Positions 57,003 to 64,000 of a DNA stretch of 64,000 bases are shown piece by piece. Source of the DNA: Sciscionella marina DSM 45152 (GTDB lineage: Bacteria > Actinomycetota > Actinomycetes > Mycobacteriales > Pseudonocardiaceae). Positions within the stretch are counted from its first letter, which is position 1; each line of letters begins with the position of its first letter. The notes beneath the pieces are model-generated. The model was not told where the DNA came from. It did no database searches and worked only from the letters and a program-made list of their open reading frames with translations. The stretch is taken from contig NZ_KB905381.1 of the NCBI RefSeq assembly GCF_000379465.1, positions 620,001 through 684,000 of the forward strand, given 5' to 3'. A program made the position numbers and the translations under genes.

Positions 57003-58648
57003 CACTGGCCGTCCCGCATCGGAATGTGCACGCCGCGTTCCTCGGCGACCCGCTCGGCCTCCGGGTATCCGGCGTCCACATGCCGCAGCACACCCATGCC
57101 GGGATCGTTGGTGAGCACCCGCTCGAGCTTCTGCCCGGCCAGCTTCGTGCCGTCGGCGACGGTGACCTGGCCCGCGTGGATGGAGCGCCCGATGCCGACC
57201 CCGCCGCCGTGGTGCAGGGACACCCAGGTCGCCCCGGAGGCGGTGTTCACCAGGGCGTTGAGCAGCGGCCAGTCGGCGATCGCATCCGAACCATCGGCCA
57301 TGCCCTCGGTCTCGCGGTACGGGGAGGCCACCGATCCGCAGTCCAGGTGGTCGCGGCCGATGACCACCGGAGCGGACAGTTCCCCGGAGGCCACCATCTC
57401 GTTGAACCGCTGCCCGGCGAGGTTGCGTTCCCCGTAGCCGAGCCAGCAGATGCGCGAGGGCAGGCCCTGGAAGGCGACGCGCTCCCCGGCCATCTTGATC
57501 CAGCGCGAGACGGATTCGTTGTCTCCGAACAGGTCCAGGATCGCGCGATCGGTCGCGGCGATGTCCGCGGGATCCCCGGAGAGCGCCGCCCACCGGAACG
57601 GGCCCTTGCCCTCGCAGAACAGCGGCCGGATGTAGGCGGGCACGAAACCGGGGTAGTCGAAGGCGCGTTCGCAACCGCCGAGCTTCGCTTCCCCGCGCAG
57701 CGAGTTGCCGTAGTCGAAGACCTCGGCGCCCCGGTCGAGGAAACCGAGCATCGCGTCCACGTGCTCGGCCATGGATTCGCGCGAACGATCGGTGAACTCG
57801 TCGGGCTTCTTCTCCGCGTAGTCGCCCCAGTCGCCGAGGTCCACCCCGCGCGGCAGGTAGGAAAGCGGGTCGTGCGCGGAGGTCTGGTCGGTGACGATGT
57901 CGACATCCACGTTGCGGCGAAGGAGTTCCGGCAACACCTCGGCGGCGTTCCCGATCACCCCGACCGAGAGCGGGCGCCGCCCGGCCTTGGCTTTGGTCAC
58001 CCGCGCGATGGCGTCGTCCAGGTCGTCGGCGAGCTCGTCGAGGTAGCGGTGCTCCACTCGGCGCTTCGCCCGGGAGGGGTCGCATTCGATGCACAGCGCG
58101 ACACCGTCGTTCATGGTGACCGCGAGCGGCTGCGCCCCGCCCATCCCGCCGAGCCCCGCGGTGACGGTGAGCGTGCCGCGCAGGCTGCCGCCGAAACGCT
58201 TCTCGGCGACCGCGGCGAAGGTCTCGTAGGTGCCCTGCAGGATGCCCTGGGTGCCGATGTAGATCCAGGAACCCGCGGTCATCTGCCCGTACATGGTCAG
58301 GCCGAGCGATTCGAGCCTGCGGAACTCCGGCCAGTTCGCCCAGTCCGGGACCAGGTTCGAGTTCGCGATGAGCACCCGCGGTGCCCATTCGTGAGTGCGC
58401 AGCACGCCGACCGGCCTTCCGGACTGCACGAGCAGCGTCTCGTCACCATCCAAAGTGGACAGCTCACGGCCGATGGCGTGGAAGCTCGGCCAGTCCCGCG
58501 CGGCGCGTGCGGTGCCGCCGTAGACCACGAGGTCCTCGGGCCGCTCGGCGACCTCGGGATCCAGATTGTTGTGCAGCATCCGAAGCGGTGCTTCGGTTTC
58601 CCAGCTCTTGGCGGTCAGCGTGGTGCCGCGGGCGGAGCGGATGGTCAT
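57002..58648 (-). CDS. hutU: urocanate hydratase
   Basis: This 548-residue NAD+-dependent enzyme hydrates urocanate to imidazolonepropionate. The family signature around the active cysteine, [16 protein letters not shown], and the [15 protein letters not shown] nucleotide segment are intact. The ATG at 58648 is chosen because it follows GGAAAGGACC and overlaps the stop of the micro-ORF. A longer in-frame extension consists of the intergenic repeat read in another frame and should be ignored. Confidence 0.95.
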   Translation of the reverse strand: MTIRSARGTTLTAKSWETEAPLRMLHNNLDPEVAERPEDLVVYGGTARAARDWPSFHAIGRELSTLDGDETLLVQSGRPVGVLRTHEWAPRVLIANSNLVPDWANWPEFRRLESLGLTMYGQMTAGSWIYIGTQGILQGTYETFAAVAEKRFGGSLRGTLTVTAGLGGMGGAQPLAVTMNDGVALCIECDPSRAKRRVEHRYLDELADDLDDAIARVTKAKAGRRPLSVGVIGNAAEVLPELLRRNVDVDIVTDQTSAHDPLSYLPRGVDLGDWGDYAEKKPDEFTDRSRESMAEHVDAMLGFLDRGAEVFDYGNSLRGEAKLGGCERAFDYPGFVPAYIRPLFCEGKGPFRWAALSGDPADIAATDRAILDLFGDNESVSRWIKMAGERVAFQGLPSRICWLGYGERNLAGQRFNEMVASGELSAPVVIGRDHLDCGSVASPYRETEGMADGSDAIADWPLLNALVNTASGATWVSLHHGGGVGIGRSIHAGQVTVADGTKLAGQKLERVLTNDPGMGVLRHVDAGYPEAERVAEERGVHIPMRDGQ

Positions 58649-58731
58649 GAGAGCCGGTCCTTTCCGAGCATCGTAGGGAGCGTTAGCGACTGAGGAGCGC
58701 AGGATGGGCCGGATCGGGCTGGCATGGTCAT
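58645..58731 (-). CDS. candidate 28-aa intercistronic micro-ORF between hutH and hutU
   Basis: The ATG overlaps the hutH TGA (ATGA) and the TGA overlaps the hutU ATG (ATGA), filling the 79-nt gap exactly. The peptide begins MTMPARSG, contains SCAPQS and ends TMLGKDRLS. It is related to the micro-ORF between hutF and hutI. The GGAAAGGACC near its end is the likely hutU ribosome-binding site. Preservation of an open frame and both overlaps in two diverged copies argues for selection, though a repeat with incidental coding remains possible. Confidence 0.42.
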   Translation of the reverse strand: MTMPARSGPSCAPQSLTLPTMLGKDRLS

Positions 58732-60266
58732 CGCTTCTCCAGGTAGGTCGAGACGGTTTCCGGGATGGCGTTCGAGCGCACGAGATCCTCGGCGGCGGCG
58801 ATGTCCGGGGCGAGGTGCCGGTCCGGTCCGGGGCCCTCGACCCGCTCGCGGAGCAGGGCACGCGCTGCCCCGGTCGCCGGGCCGGGTTCGAGCGGGGCGC
58901 GCAGGTCGAGGGCGCGCGCCGCGGTGAGCAGCTCGACGGCGAGCACGGTCTCCAGTCCGCGCACGGCGTTGCGGAGTTTGCGGGCTGCCGACCAGCCCAT
59001 GGACACGTGGTCCTCCTGCATCGCGGAGGAGGGAATCGAGTCGACGGAGGAGGGCACCGCGAGGCGTTTGAGCTCGGAGACCACCGCGGCCTGGGTGTAC
59101 TGGGCGATCATCAGCCCGGAGTCCACCCCGGGATCCTCGGCGAGGAACGGCGGAAGCCCATGCGAGCGGGACACATCCAGCATCCGGTCGGTGCGCCGCT
59201 CGGCCATGGAGGCCAGGTCCGCCAGCGGGATGGCGAGGAAGTCGAGCACATAGGCGATCGGGGCGCCGTGGAAGTTCCCGTTCGACTCCACCCGTCCGTC
59301 CGGGAGCACGACCGGGTTGTCCACTGTAGACGCGAGTTCGCGTTCGGCGACCGATTCGGCGTGCGCCAGGGTGTCCCGTGCTCCGCCGTGCACCTGGGGC
59401 GCGCAGCGCAGTGAATAGGCGTCCTGCACCCGGGTGCAGTCCGGTCCGCGATGGCTGGCCACGATGGGTGAACCGGCGAGCAGCGCCAGCATCCGGCGCG
59501 CGGACTCGGCCTGGCCGAGCTGCGGGCGCAGTTCGTGCAGCTCCGGGGCGAACACCCGGTCGGTGCCGAGCAGTGCCTCCACGCTCATCGCCGCGGTCAC
59601 GTCGGCGATGTCCAGGCAGCGGCGCAGATCGGCGGCCGCGAGCACGAGCATGCCGAGCATCCCGTCGGTGCCGTTGATCAGCGCGAGCCCTTCCTTCTCG
59701 GCGAGGCGCGCCGGTTCGATCCCGGCCTGCGCGAGCGCATCGGCGGCGGCGACCCGGTCGCCTTCGGCGTCGTGCACCTCGCCTTCACCGCAGAGCGCGA
59801 GCGCGACCGCAGACAACGGGGCGAGATCCCCGGAACAGCCCAGCGATCCGTACTCGTGCACCACCGGGGTGATCCCCGCGTTGAGCATCGCGGCGAGCTT
59901 GTCCACGGTCGACACCCGCACCCCGGTGCGCCCGGAGGCGAGGGTGCGCAGCCGCAGCAGCATCAGGGCACGGACCACCTCGCGCTCGACCGGTTCCCCG
60001 GCGCCCGCGGCGTGCGAGCGGATCAGCGAACGCTGCAGTGCGGCGCGCCGTTCGGTGGGGATGTGGCGCACGGCGAGCGCGCCGAACCCGGTGGAGACCC
60101 CGTAGGTCGGTTCCGTGGCGTCGGCGAGTTTGTCGATGTGTTCGCGGGTCTCGCCGACCGCGGTGCGCGCGGCCTCGCTGAGCTCGATGGACGCGCCGCC
60201 ACGGGCGACCGCGGCCACCTCGCTCGCCGCGAGCGGGCGGCCGGCGTCGAGGGTGATGATTGCCAT
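58728..60266 (-). CDS. hutH: histidine ammonia-lyase
   Basis: This 512-residue lyase deaminates histidine to urocanate using an MIO group formed from an internal tripeptide. The MIO-forming site here reads C144-S145-G146 ([12 protein letters not shown]) rather than the common ASG, a variant I recall from Streptomyces HutH. The catalytic Y55 ([10 protein letters not shown]) is present, as are [13 protein letters not shown] and SHGLPPFLA. It is the first gene of the leftward hut operon, with a perfect 20-bp palindrome 53-72 nt upstream. Confidence 0.95.
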   Translation of the reverse strand: MAIITLDAGRPLAASEVAAVARGGASIELSEAARTAVGETREHIDKLADATEPTYGVSTGFGALAVRHIPTERRAALQRSLIRSHAAGAGEPVEREVVRALMLLRLRTLASGRTGVRVSTVDKLAAMLNAGITPVVHEYGSLGCSGDLAPLSAVALALCGEGEVHDAEGDRVAAADALAQAGIEPARLAEKEGLALINGTDGMLGMLVLAAADLRRCLDIADVTAAMSVEALLGTDRVFAPELHELRPQLGQAESARRMLALLAGSPIVASHRGPDCTRVQDAYSLRCAPQVHGGARDTLAHAESVAERELASTVDNPVVLPDGRVESNGNFHGAPIAYVLDFLAIPLADLASMAERRTDRMLDVSRSHGLPPFLAEDPGVDSGLMIAQYTQAAVVSELKRLAVPSSVDSIPSSAMQEDHVSMGWSAARKLRNAVRGLETVLAVELLTAARALDLRAPLEPGPATGAARALLRERVEGPGPDRHLAPDIAAAEDLVRSNAIPETVSTYLEKR

Positions 60267-60318
60267 GCGGTCATTCCACCCCTTCGCGGCGGGTACCGCG
60301 AGCGGGGTGTGCCGCGTT

Positions 60319-60338
60319 CTGTCTGGGATCCCAGACAG
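60319..60338. promoter_or_regulatory. perfect 20-bp palindrome upstream of hutH, candidate operator
   Basis: CTGTCTGGGATCCCAGACAG is a perfect palindrome without a spacer. It lies 53-72 nt upstream of the hutH ATG and 15 nt after the end of the FAD oxidase gene. The position fits a repressor or activator site for the hut operon. It could also form a hairpin terminating the FAD oxidase transcript, but it lacks a loop and a U tract. No hut regulator gene is in the window. Confidence 0.65.
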
Positions 60339-60353
60339 TCTTGCCGGTGCAGC

Positions 60354-61802
60354 TCAGATTCTGCCGAGCCCCTGGGCGAAGTCGAACAATCGGTGCGGGT
60401 CGTAGTGCGCGGCGATCGTCCGCAGCCGCCCGGCATTGCCGCCGTAATAGGCCTGCGCCCAGTTCGGCTGGCCGGGGTCGATGTAGTTGACGTAGCTCCC
60501 GGGCAGGCCAAGTCCGTCCCGGACGGCGCGTACCCGAGCCTGGTCGGTCCCGCTGTAGATCTGCACGGTGGCCAGCGCGGTGCGGTGCGGGAAGGCGGTT
60601 TCCGAGGCACCGATCGCGGAAACGGCCCCACCGAGCGCGTCGAACATCACCGCGACCCCGGGTTTTCCGCTCGCGAGCCGGGTCAGCCGCGCGGCGTCCA
60701 GCGGTGCGGTGAGCACGGCCGACGTGGCGTGGAAGGTTTCTCGCGCACTCGATCCGGCGAAAAACCGCATCGCGGCGCCGTAGTCCTTTTCCTCGGTGTG
60801 CACGGTTTTCGGGGCGATCCCGATTCGCTTGCGCAGTTCGGCGAGTAGCGGGGCGAATGCCTTGGCGTTCCCGGTGAAGCATCCGGCGATCCGGGCGGCC
60901 GGTTCGGCAGCACTGGTCACGGTGCACTTGGTCCAGAATTCGGCCGGTGCGCCGGGCAGCCAGCGCTGCCAGGCGTCGAACACCTTCGCGGCGCTGCCCG
61001 GCGGGAAGCTCATGGTGAGCACGGTGAGCCGGGGCGCGGGCACGGTGTCGAAGGTGAGTTCGGTGACGATGCCCAGATTGCCCCCGCCAGCACCGCGCAG
61101 CGCCCAGAACAGATCCGGTTCCCGCTCGGCGGAGGCGGTGCGCACGGTGCCGTCCGCGGTGACGATGCGCAGCGAGCGCAACCGGTCACAGGTCAGTCCG
61201 TACTTGCGGGTGAGCACGCCGACCCCGCCGCCGAGGGTGAGCCCGGAGATCCCCACGGTCGGACAGGATCCCGCGGGCAGTGCGCGCCCCGCTTTGGCCA
61301 GCGCGGAGTACACCGAACCCAGCCGCGCGCCCGCCCCGATCACCGCGGTGCCGTCCGGGTGCACCCGCACCCCGGCGAGCCGGGCCAGATCGACGACAAG
61401 GGCCCCGTTCGGTGCGGAGTATCCGGCGTAGCTGTGCCCACCGGAGCGCGCGGCGATCGGCAGCCGTGCCGCCGCGGCCGTGCGCACACAGGCGGCCACC
61501 TCGGATTCGTTCGCGATCTGGGCCACGGCACGGGGTTTCCGGTTGTCGAACAGCGGGTTGAACAGCTGGTGCGCAGCTTCGTAGGTGCGCGCACCCGGCT
61601 GGACCAGCCGCGCGCCGAGCGAGGTGGCGAGAGCGCCGAGATCCGGTGTGGACGCGGCCGTCGACGTGGCCGCGGTCCGCACCGGTGCGGACGTTGCCTG
61701 TGGCGCGGCCGCCCGGCCCTGCGCGCTCGCGCATCCGCCGACGGTCACGCCCGCCATTCCCGCCCCGAACGCGGTCAGTGCTCCTCTGCGGCTGATTCCC
61801 AT
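60354..61802 (-). CDS. Tat-exported FAD-binding oxidoreductase of the berberine bridge enzyme family
   Basis: This 482-residue flavoprotein has a twin-arginine signal (SRRGALTAFGAG, 4-15) with a lipobox-like VGGC at C24, so it is probably a Tat-exported lipoprotein. The FAD-binding PCMH domain has H123 (SGGHSYAGYS) and C180 (GSCPTVG), the pair that attaches FAD bicovalently in this family. A berberine-type C-terminal YGGNAGRLRTIAAHYDP motif follows. Substrates are often oligosaccharides or plant-like phenols. GAAAGGGG precedes the ATG at 61802. Confidence 0.88.
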   Translation of the reverse strand: MGISRRGALTAFGAGMAGVTVGGCASAQGRAAAPQATSAPVRTAATSTAASTPDLGALATSLGARLVQPGARTYEAAHQLFNPLFDNRKPRAVAQIANESEVAACVRTAAAARLPIAARSGGHSYAGYSAPNGALVVDLARLAGVRVHPDGTAVIGAGARLGSVYSALAKAGRALPAGSCPTVGISGLTLGGGVGVLTRKYGLTCDRLRSLRIVTADGTVRTASAEREPDLFWALRGAGGGNLGIVTELTFDTVPAPRLTVLTMSFPPGSAAKVFDAWQRWLPGAPAEFWTKCTVTSAAEPAARIAGCFTGNAKAFAPLLAELRKRIGIAPKTVHTEEKDYGAAMRFFAGSSARETFHATSAVLTAPLDAARLTRLASGKPGVAVMFDALGGAVSAIGASETAFPHRTALATVQIYSGTDQARVRAVRDGLGLPGSYVNYIDPGQPNWAQAYYGGNAGRLRTIAAHYDPHRLFDFAQGLGRI

Positions 61803-61857
61803 CCCTGGCACCCCTTTCGATCTCCCAACCGGAAAGACGCGCCGAGAGGGACCCGGT

Positions 61858-62742
61858 TCATGCGAGGTAGATCTCCACGCCGTCGAGCAACCTTCGCAGA
61901 CCGAACTCGAAGAGCCGGTCCAGATCGAAGTCGAACCCCGCCGAGACGAGGGCGCCGAGACCGGGAAGGCGATCCAGATCCACGGAGTCGGCGAGCTTGC
62001 TGTGTTCGGCCCAGGTGTCGGTGTCCATCCCGGTGTCCAGATGGTGCGCCGACTCGTCGATGAGCGTCAGCCCGTAAGCGCGCACCTGGTTGAACAGGTT
62101 GTATTGCACGTACATCGCGGTTTCGGCGCTGACGCCGTGCTCGAGCAGGGCGCGCATGACGAAATCGGTGTAGCCGACCAGATGCGGGGCCATCTGCGGG
62201 CGGGCCATGGAGACCAGCGAGGCGGCCCAGGGATGGGCGTGCAGCGCCTCCCACATCCGGCGGGCCGCGAACTCGAGCCGTGGCCGCCAGCCACCGGAGA
62301 ACGCCGCGGGCAGCGGGAATTCGGCGAACGCGGCATCGAGCATGGCCAGGTGCATGTCCTCCTTGCCGCGCACATGCCGGTACACGGTCATCGTGGCGAC
62401 GCCGAGCCGGGCGGCCACCCGGCGCATGGACAGTGCGTCGAGCCCGTCGGAATCGGCGAGCTCGACCGCGGCGCGCACGATTGCCTCCCGTCCGGTCGCG
62501 GGTCCGGTTTCCGGTTTCCGGTGCGGGACGGAGCGCACCACGGTGCCCGATCCGGGCTTCGACTCCAGGATTCCCTCGGCGCGCAGGGCATCGAGCGCTT
62601 TGGTCGCAGTGGCCATGGCCACGCCGTACTGCCGGGTCAGCTGCCTCGTCGAGGGCACCCGGTCGCCGGTGACCAGTACACCGCTCTCGATGCGTGCCCG
62701 GATGTCGGTGGCGATGCGCAGATACGGTGGCGGTTCGCGCAT
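61858..62742 (-). CDS. GntR-TetR fusion transcriptional regulator
   Basis: This 294-residue regulator carries two DNA-binding domains: an N-terminal GntR winged helix (about 1-75, with STRQLTRQYGVAMATATKAL) and a second TetR helix-turn-helix (about 83-140, REAIVRAAVELADSDGLDAL with TMTVYRHVRGKEDM), followed by a TetR ligand domain. This combination occurs in actinobacteria. It is divergent from the FAD monooxygenase across 102 bp that hold GTACTAG palindromes, so it probably controls that gene and possibly the FAD oxidase downstream. Confidence 0.87.
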   Translation of the reverse strand: MREPPPYLRIATDIRARIESGVLVTGDRVPSTRQLTRQYGVAMATATKALDALRAEGILESKPGSGTVVRSVPHRKPETGPATGREAIVRAAVELADSDGLDALSMRRVAARLGVATMTVYRHVRGKEDMHLAMLDAAFAEFPLPAAFSGGWRPRLEFAARRMWEALHAHPWAASLVSMARPQMAPHLVGYTDFVMRALLEHGVSAETAMYVQYNLFNQVRAYGLTLIDESAHHLDTGMDTDTWAEHSKLADSVDLDRLPGLGALVSAGFDFDLDRLFEFGLRRLLDGVEIYLA

Positions 62743-62752
62743 TATCGACTCC

Positions 62753-62802
62753 GTACTAGTACAGTTCGGCCAATATCCGTGGTTACGGGATAAGTGTACT
62801 AG
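62753..62802. promoter_or_regulatory. GTACTAG palindromes between the fusion regulator and the FAD monooxygenase
   Basis: A perfect 10-bp palindrome GTACTAGTAC lies at 62753-62762, and a related TGTACTAG lies at 62795-62802, about four helical turns away. Both are within the 102-bp divergent promoter region and are likely sites for the GntR-TetR fusion regulator. Two DNA-binding domains could bind two different half-sites. Confidence 0.5.
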
Positions 62803-62844
62803 CTTTACCGGCCAGGATGGCTTATCCGTTCGTACGCTGTTCTC

Positions 62845-64000
62845 ATGAAGAGCAGAACGATACTGATCTCCGGGGCCGGTGTGGCCGGTCCCGCTCTGGC
62901 GTACTGGCTTCGTGAGCACGGCTTCGCGGTGACCGTGGTGGAACGTGCCCCGGAACCGCGGCTCGGCGGCCAGGCGATCGACATCCGGGGAACGGCACGC
63001 ACGGTGATCCAGCGAATGGGCCTGCTCGACGCGGTGCGTGCACACCACACCGGGGTGCACGGCATCGCCTATGTGGACTCCCGTGGGCGGCACCAGGCGC
63101 GGATGACCAACGCGGACTTCGGGGACAGTGGGGTGATCGCGGACCTGGAGATCGTGCGCGGCGATCTGGTCCGGCTGCTCACCGAGGCCGCGCAGGATGG
63201 GGTGGAATACCGCTACGGGGACACGATCACCGCGCTCACCGAGCGGGCCCACGGGGTCGAGGTGGAGTTCGCGAACGCCCCCGCGCAGACCTTCGACCTC
63301 GTGGTGGGCGCGGACGGGACCGGTTCGCGGGTGCGGTCGCTTGCCTTCGGCCCGTACCGGGAATTCGTCGCCGATCGCGGGTATCACACCTGCTATTTCC
63401 CCGCCCGGCTACGGCAGCCGCTGCACGGTTGGGAGCTGTTCTACAGCCTGCCCGCGGGCAACGGTTTCCGTGGGCGGAACGCGGTGCTCTATCCGGTTGG
63501 CGAACAGGGCGAGGCGCGTGCCATGTTCGCCTTCGCCGGGCCGCCGTTGCCGCACCTGCCGGAGAATGCGGAGCAACGCCTGGCCCTGCTGCGCCGGGTC
63601 TATGCCGGTGCGGGCTGGGAGGTTCCCGATCTGCTCGGCCGGCTGGACGCAGGAGAGGACATCTACCTGGCCAGGGCGGGCCGGGTACGCATCGATTCCT
63701 ACTCGCGCGGCCGGACCGTGCTGCTCGGCGATTCGGCCTTCGCTGGTTCCTTCGGGCTTGGCACGAGTACCTCGCTGGTGGGCGCCTACGTGCTCGCCGG
63801 GGAGCTCGCGCGGGCCGAGGGAGAGCACCGGCGAGCGTTCGCCGAGTACGAGCGGATCATGCGGCCCTTCGTCCAGGCCGCGACGACCGATCCGCCCGGT
63901 GGGGTGCGCGGATTCCTGCCGCCGAACCGCATCGAGATCGGCCTGCGCACGCTGTTCATCAGGGCAATGCCGTACCTGCCCGGAAAGGAGCGGTTCACCG
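62845..64000 (+). CDS. FAD-dependent monooxygenase (PHBH/TetX-like), 3' end outside window
   Basis: The first 385 codons of a group A flavin monooxygenase are present. The GAGVAGPALAYWL dinucleotide-binding motif lies at 10-22, the DG motif in VVGADGTGSRVR near 150, and the GD motif in VLLGDSAFAGSFGLGT near 293. Such enzymes hydroxylate aromatics or inactivate tetracycline-like antibiotics. The frame is open to the end of the window. It is divergent from the GntR-TetR regulator, a typical arrangement for an inducible detoxification or tailoring enzyme. Confidence 0.88.
   Translation, partial: MKSRTILISGAGVAGPALAYWLREHGFAVTVVERAPEPRLGGQAIDIRGTARTVIQRMGLLDAVRAHHTGVHGIAYVDSRGRHQARMTNADFGDSGVIADLEIVRGDLVRLLTEAAQDGVEYRYGDTITALTERAHGVEVEFANAPAQTFDLVVGADGTGSRVRSLAFGPYREFVADRGYHTCYFPARLRQPLHGWELFYSLPAGNGFRGRNAVLYPVGEQGEARAMFAFAGPPLPHLPENAEQRLALLRRVYAGAGWEVPDLLGRLDAGEDIYLARAGRVRIDSYSRGRTVLLGDSAFAGSFGLGTSTSLVGAYVLAGELARAEGEHRRAFAEYERIMRPFVQAATTDPPGGVRGFLPPNRIEIGLRTLFIRAMPYLPGKERFT

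Noticed and set aside
58770-60266. Cys-Ser-Gly instead of Ala-Ser-Gly in HutH as a loss-of-function change
   Set aside because: The same CSG variant is, as I recall, normal in actinomycete histidine ammonia-lyases, and all other motifs are intact.

Overview
The window is high-G+C DNA from a filamentous actinomycete, most likely a member of the Pseudonocardiaceae. This is inferred from four things: GTG/TTG starts and 4-nt gene overlaps are common; it carries whiB3, a bldM-like regulator, sigD with its membrane anti-sigma factor, and a groES-groEL1 pair; it has an arabinogalactan-type linker rhamnosyltransferase (wbbL) next to manB; and several blocks match the Mycobacterium tuberculosis gene order as I recall it (ptpA-SURF1-cobD; manB-wbbL; tsaB-rimI-tsaD-groES-groEL1-whiB3-sigD-rsdA-DUF5319-guaB2-guaB3-choD). 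No tRNA, rRNA, CRISPR array or intact insertion sequence was seen.

Layout. 1-5.8 kb: a leftward carbon-catabolic operon (HAD phosphatase, 2-hydroxyacid dehydrogenase, FGGY kinase, class II aldolase, DhaKL-type kinase, RpiB-type isomerase), with a divergent DeoR regulator at 5.96 kb and GTTAATA direct repeats between them; a rare sugar or tetritol is the likely substrate. 6.9-12 kb: cobD, SURF1, fructosamine kinase, ptpA-like phosphatase, methyltransferase, GNAT, AlkA-like glycosylase. 11.9-21.4 kb: cell-envelope glycan genes (manB, wbbL, three GT4 proteins, one GT2 and an unusual GT2-GT4 fusion). 21.3-25.9 kb: GNAT, a DivIVA/FilP-like coiled-coil protein with a 120-bp tandem repeat, crotonyl-CoA carboxylase/reductase, an SPW membrane protein and a TetR regulator. 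26-28.3 kb: a decayed GH13 glycosidase and a MatB-like malonyl-CoA synthetase.

28.4-44 kb is the conserved core: t6A synthesis (tsaB, tsaD) with rimI, a PhoD phosphatase, CIRCE-controlled groES-groEL1, whiB3, a conserved hypothetical, the bldM-like orphan regulator without its phospho-acceptor Asp, sigD-rsdA, DUF5319, guaB2, guaB3, a GNAT gene and a choD-type GMC oxidase. 44-52 kb: upp, a methyltransferase, a Gfo/Idh oxidoreductase, kgd with its small DUF6104 partner, and a membrane-anchored molybdopterin oxidoreductase. 52.1-53.3 kb: a DUF4143-type ATPase behind a 23-bp tandem repeat, probably acquired. 53.3-60.3 kb: a leftward histidine-utilisation operon, hutH-hutU-M20 amidohydrolase-hutF-hutI, with a perfect 20-bp palindrome upstream of hutH. 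60.4-64 kb: a Tat-exported FAD oxidase, a GntR-TetR fusion regulator and a divergent FAD monooxygenase that runs off the window.

The most unusual pattern is in the gaps between co-directional genes. Several 55-85 nt gaps are filled exactly by micro-ORFs of 20-30 codons that overlap the upstream stop and the downstream start by 4 nt each (ATGA or GTGA). The two in the hut operon encode clearly related peptides ending in a shared KDRLS tail. These could be translational-coupling cassettes or mobile intercistronic repeats, and they are too short for ordinary gene calling.
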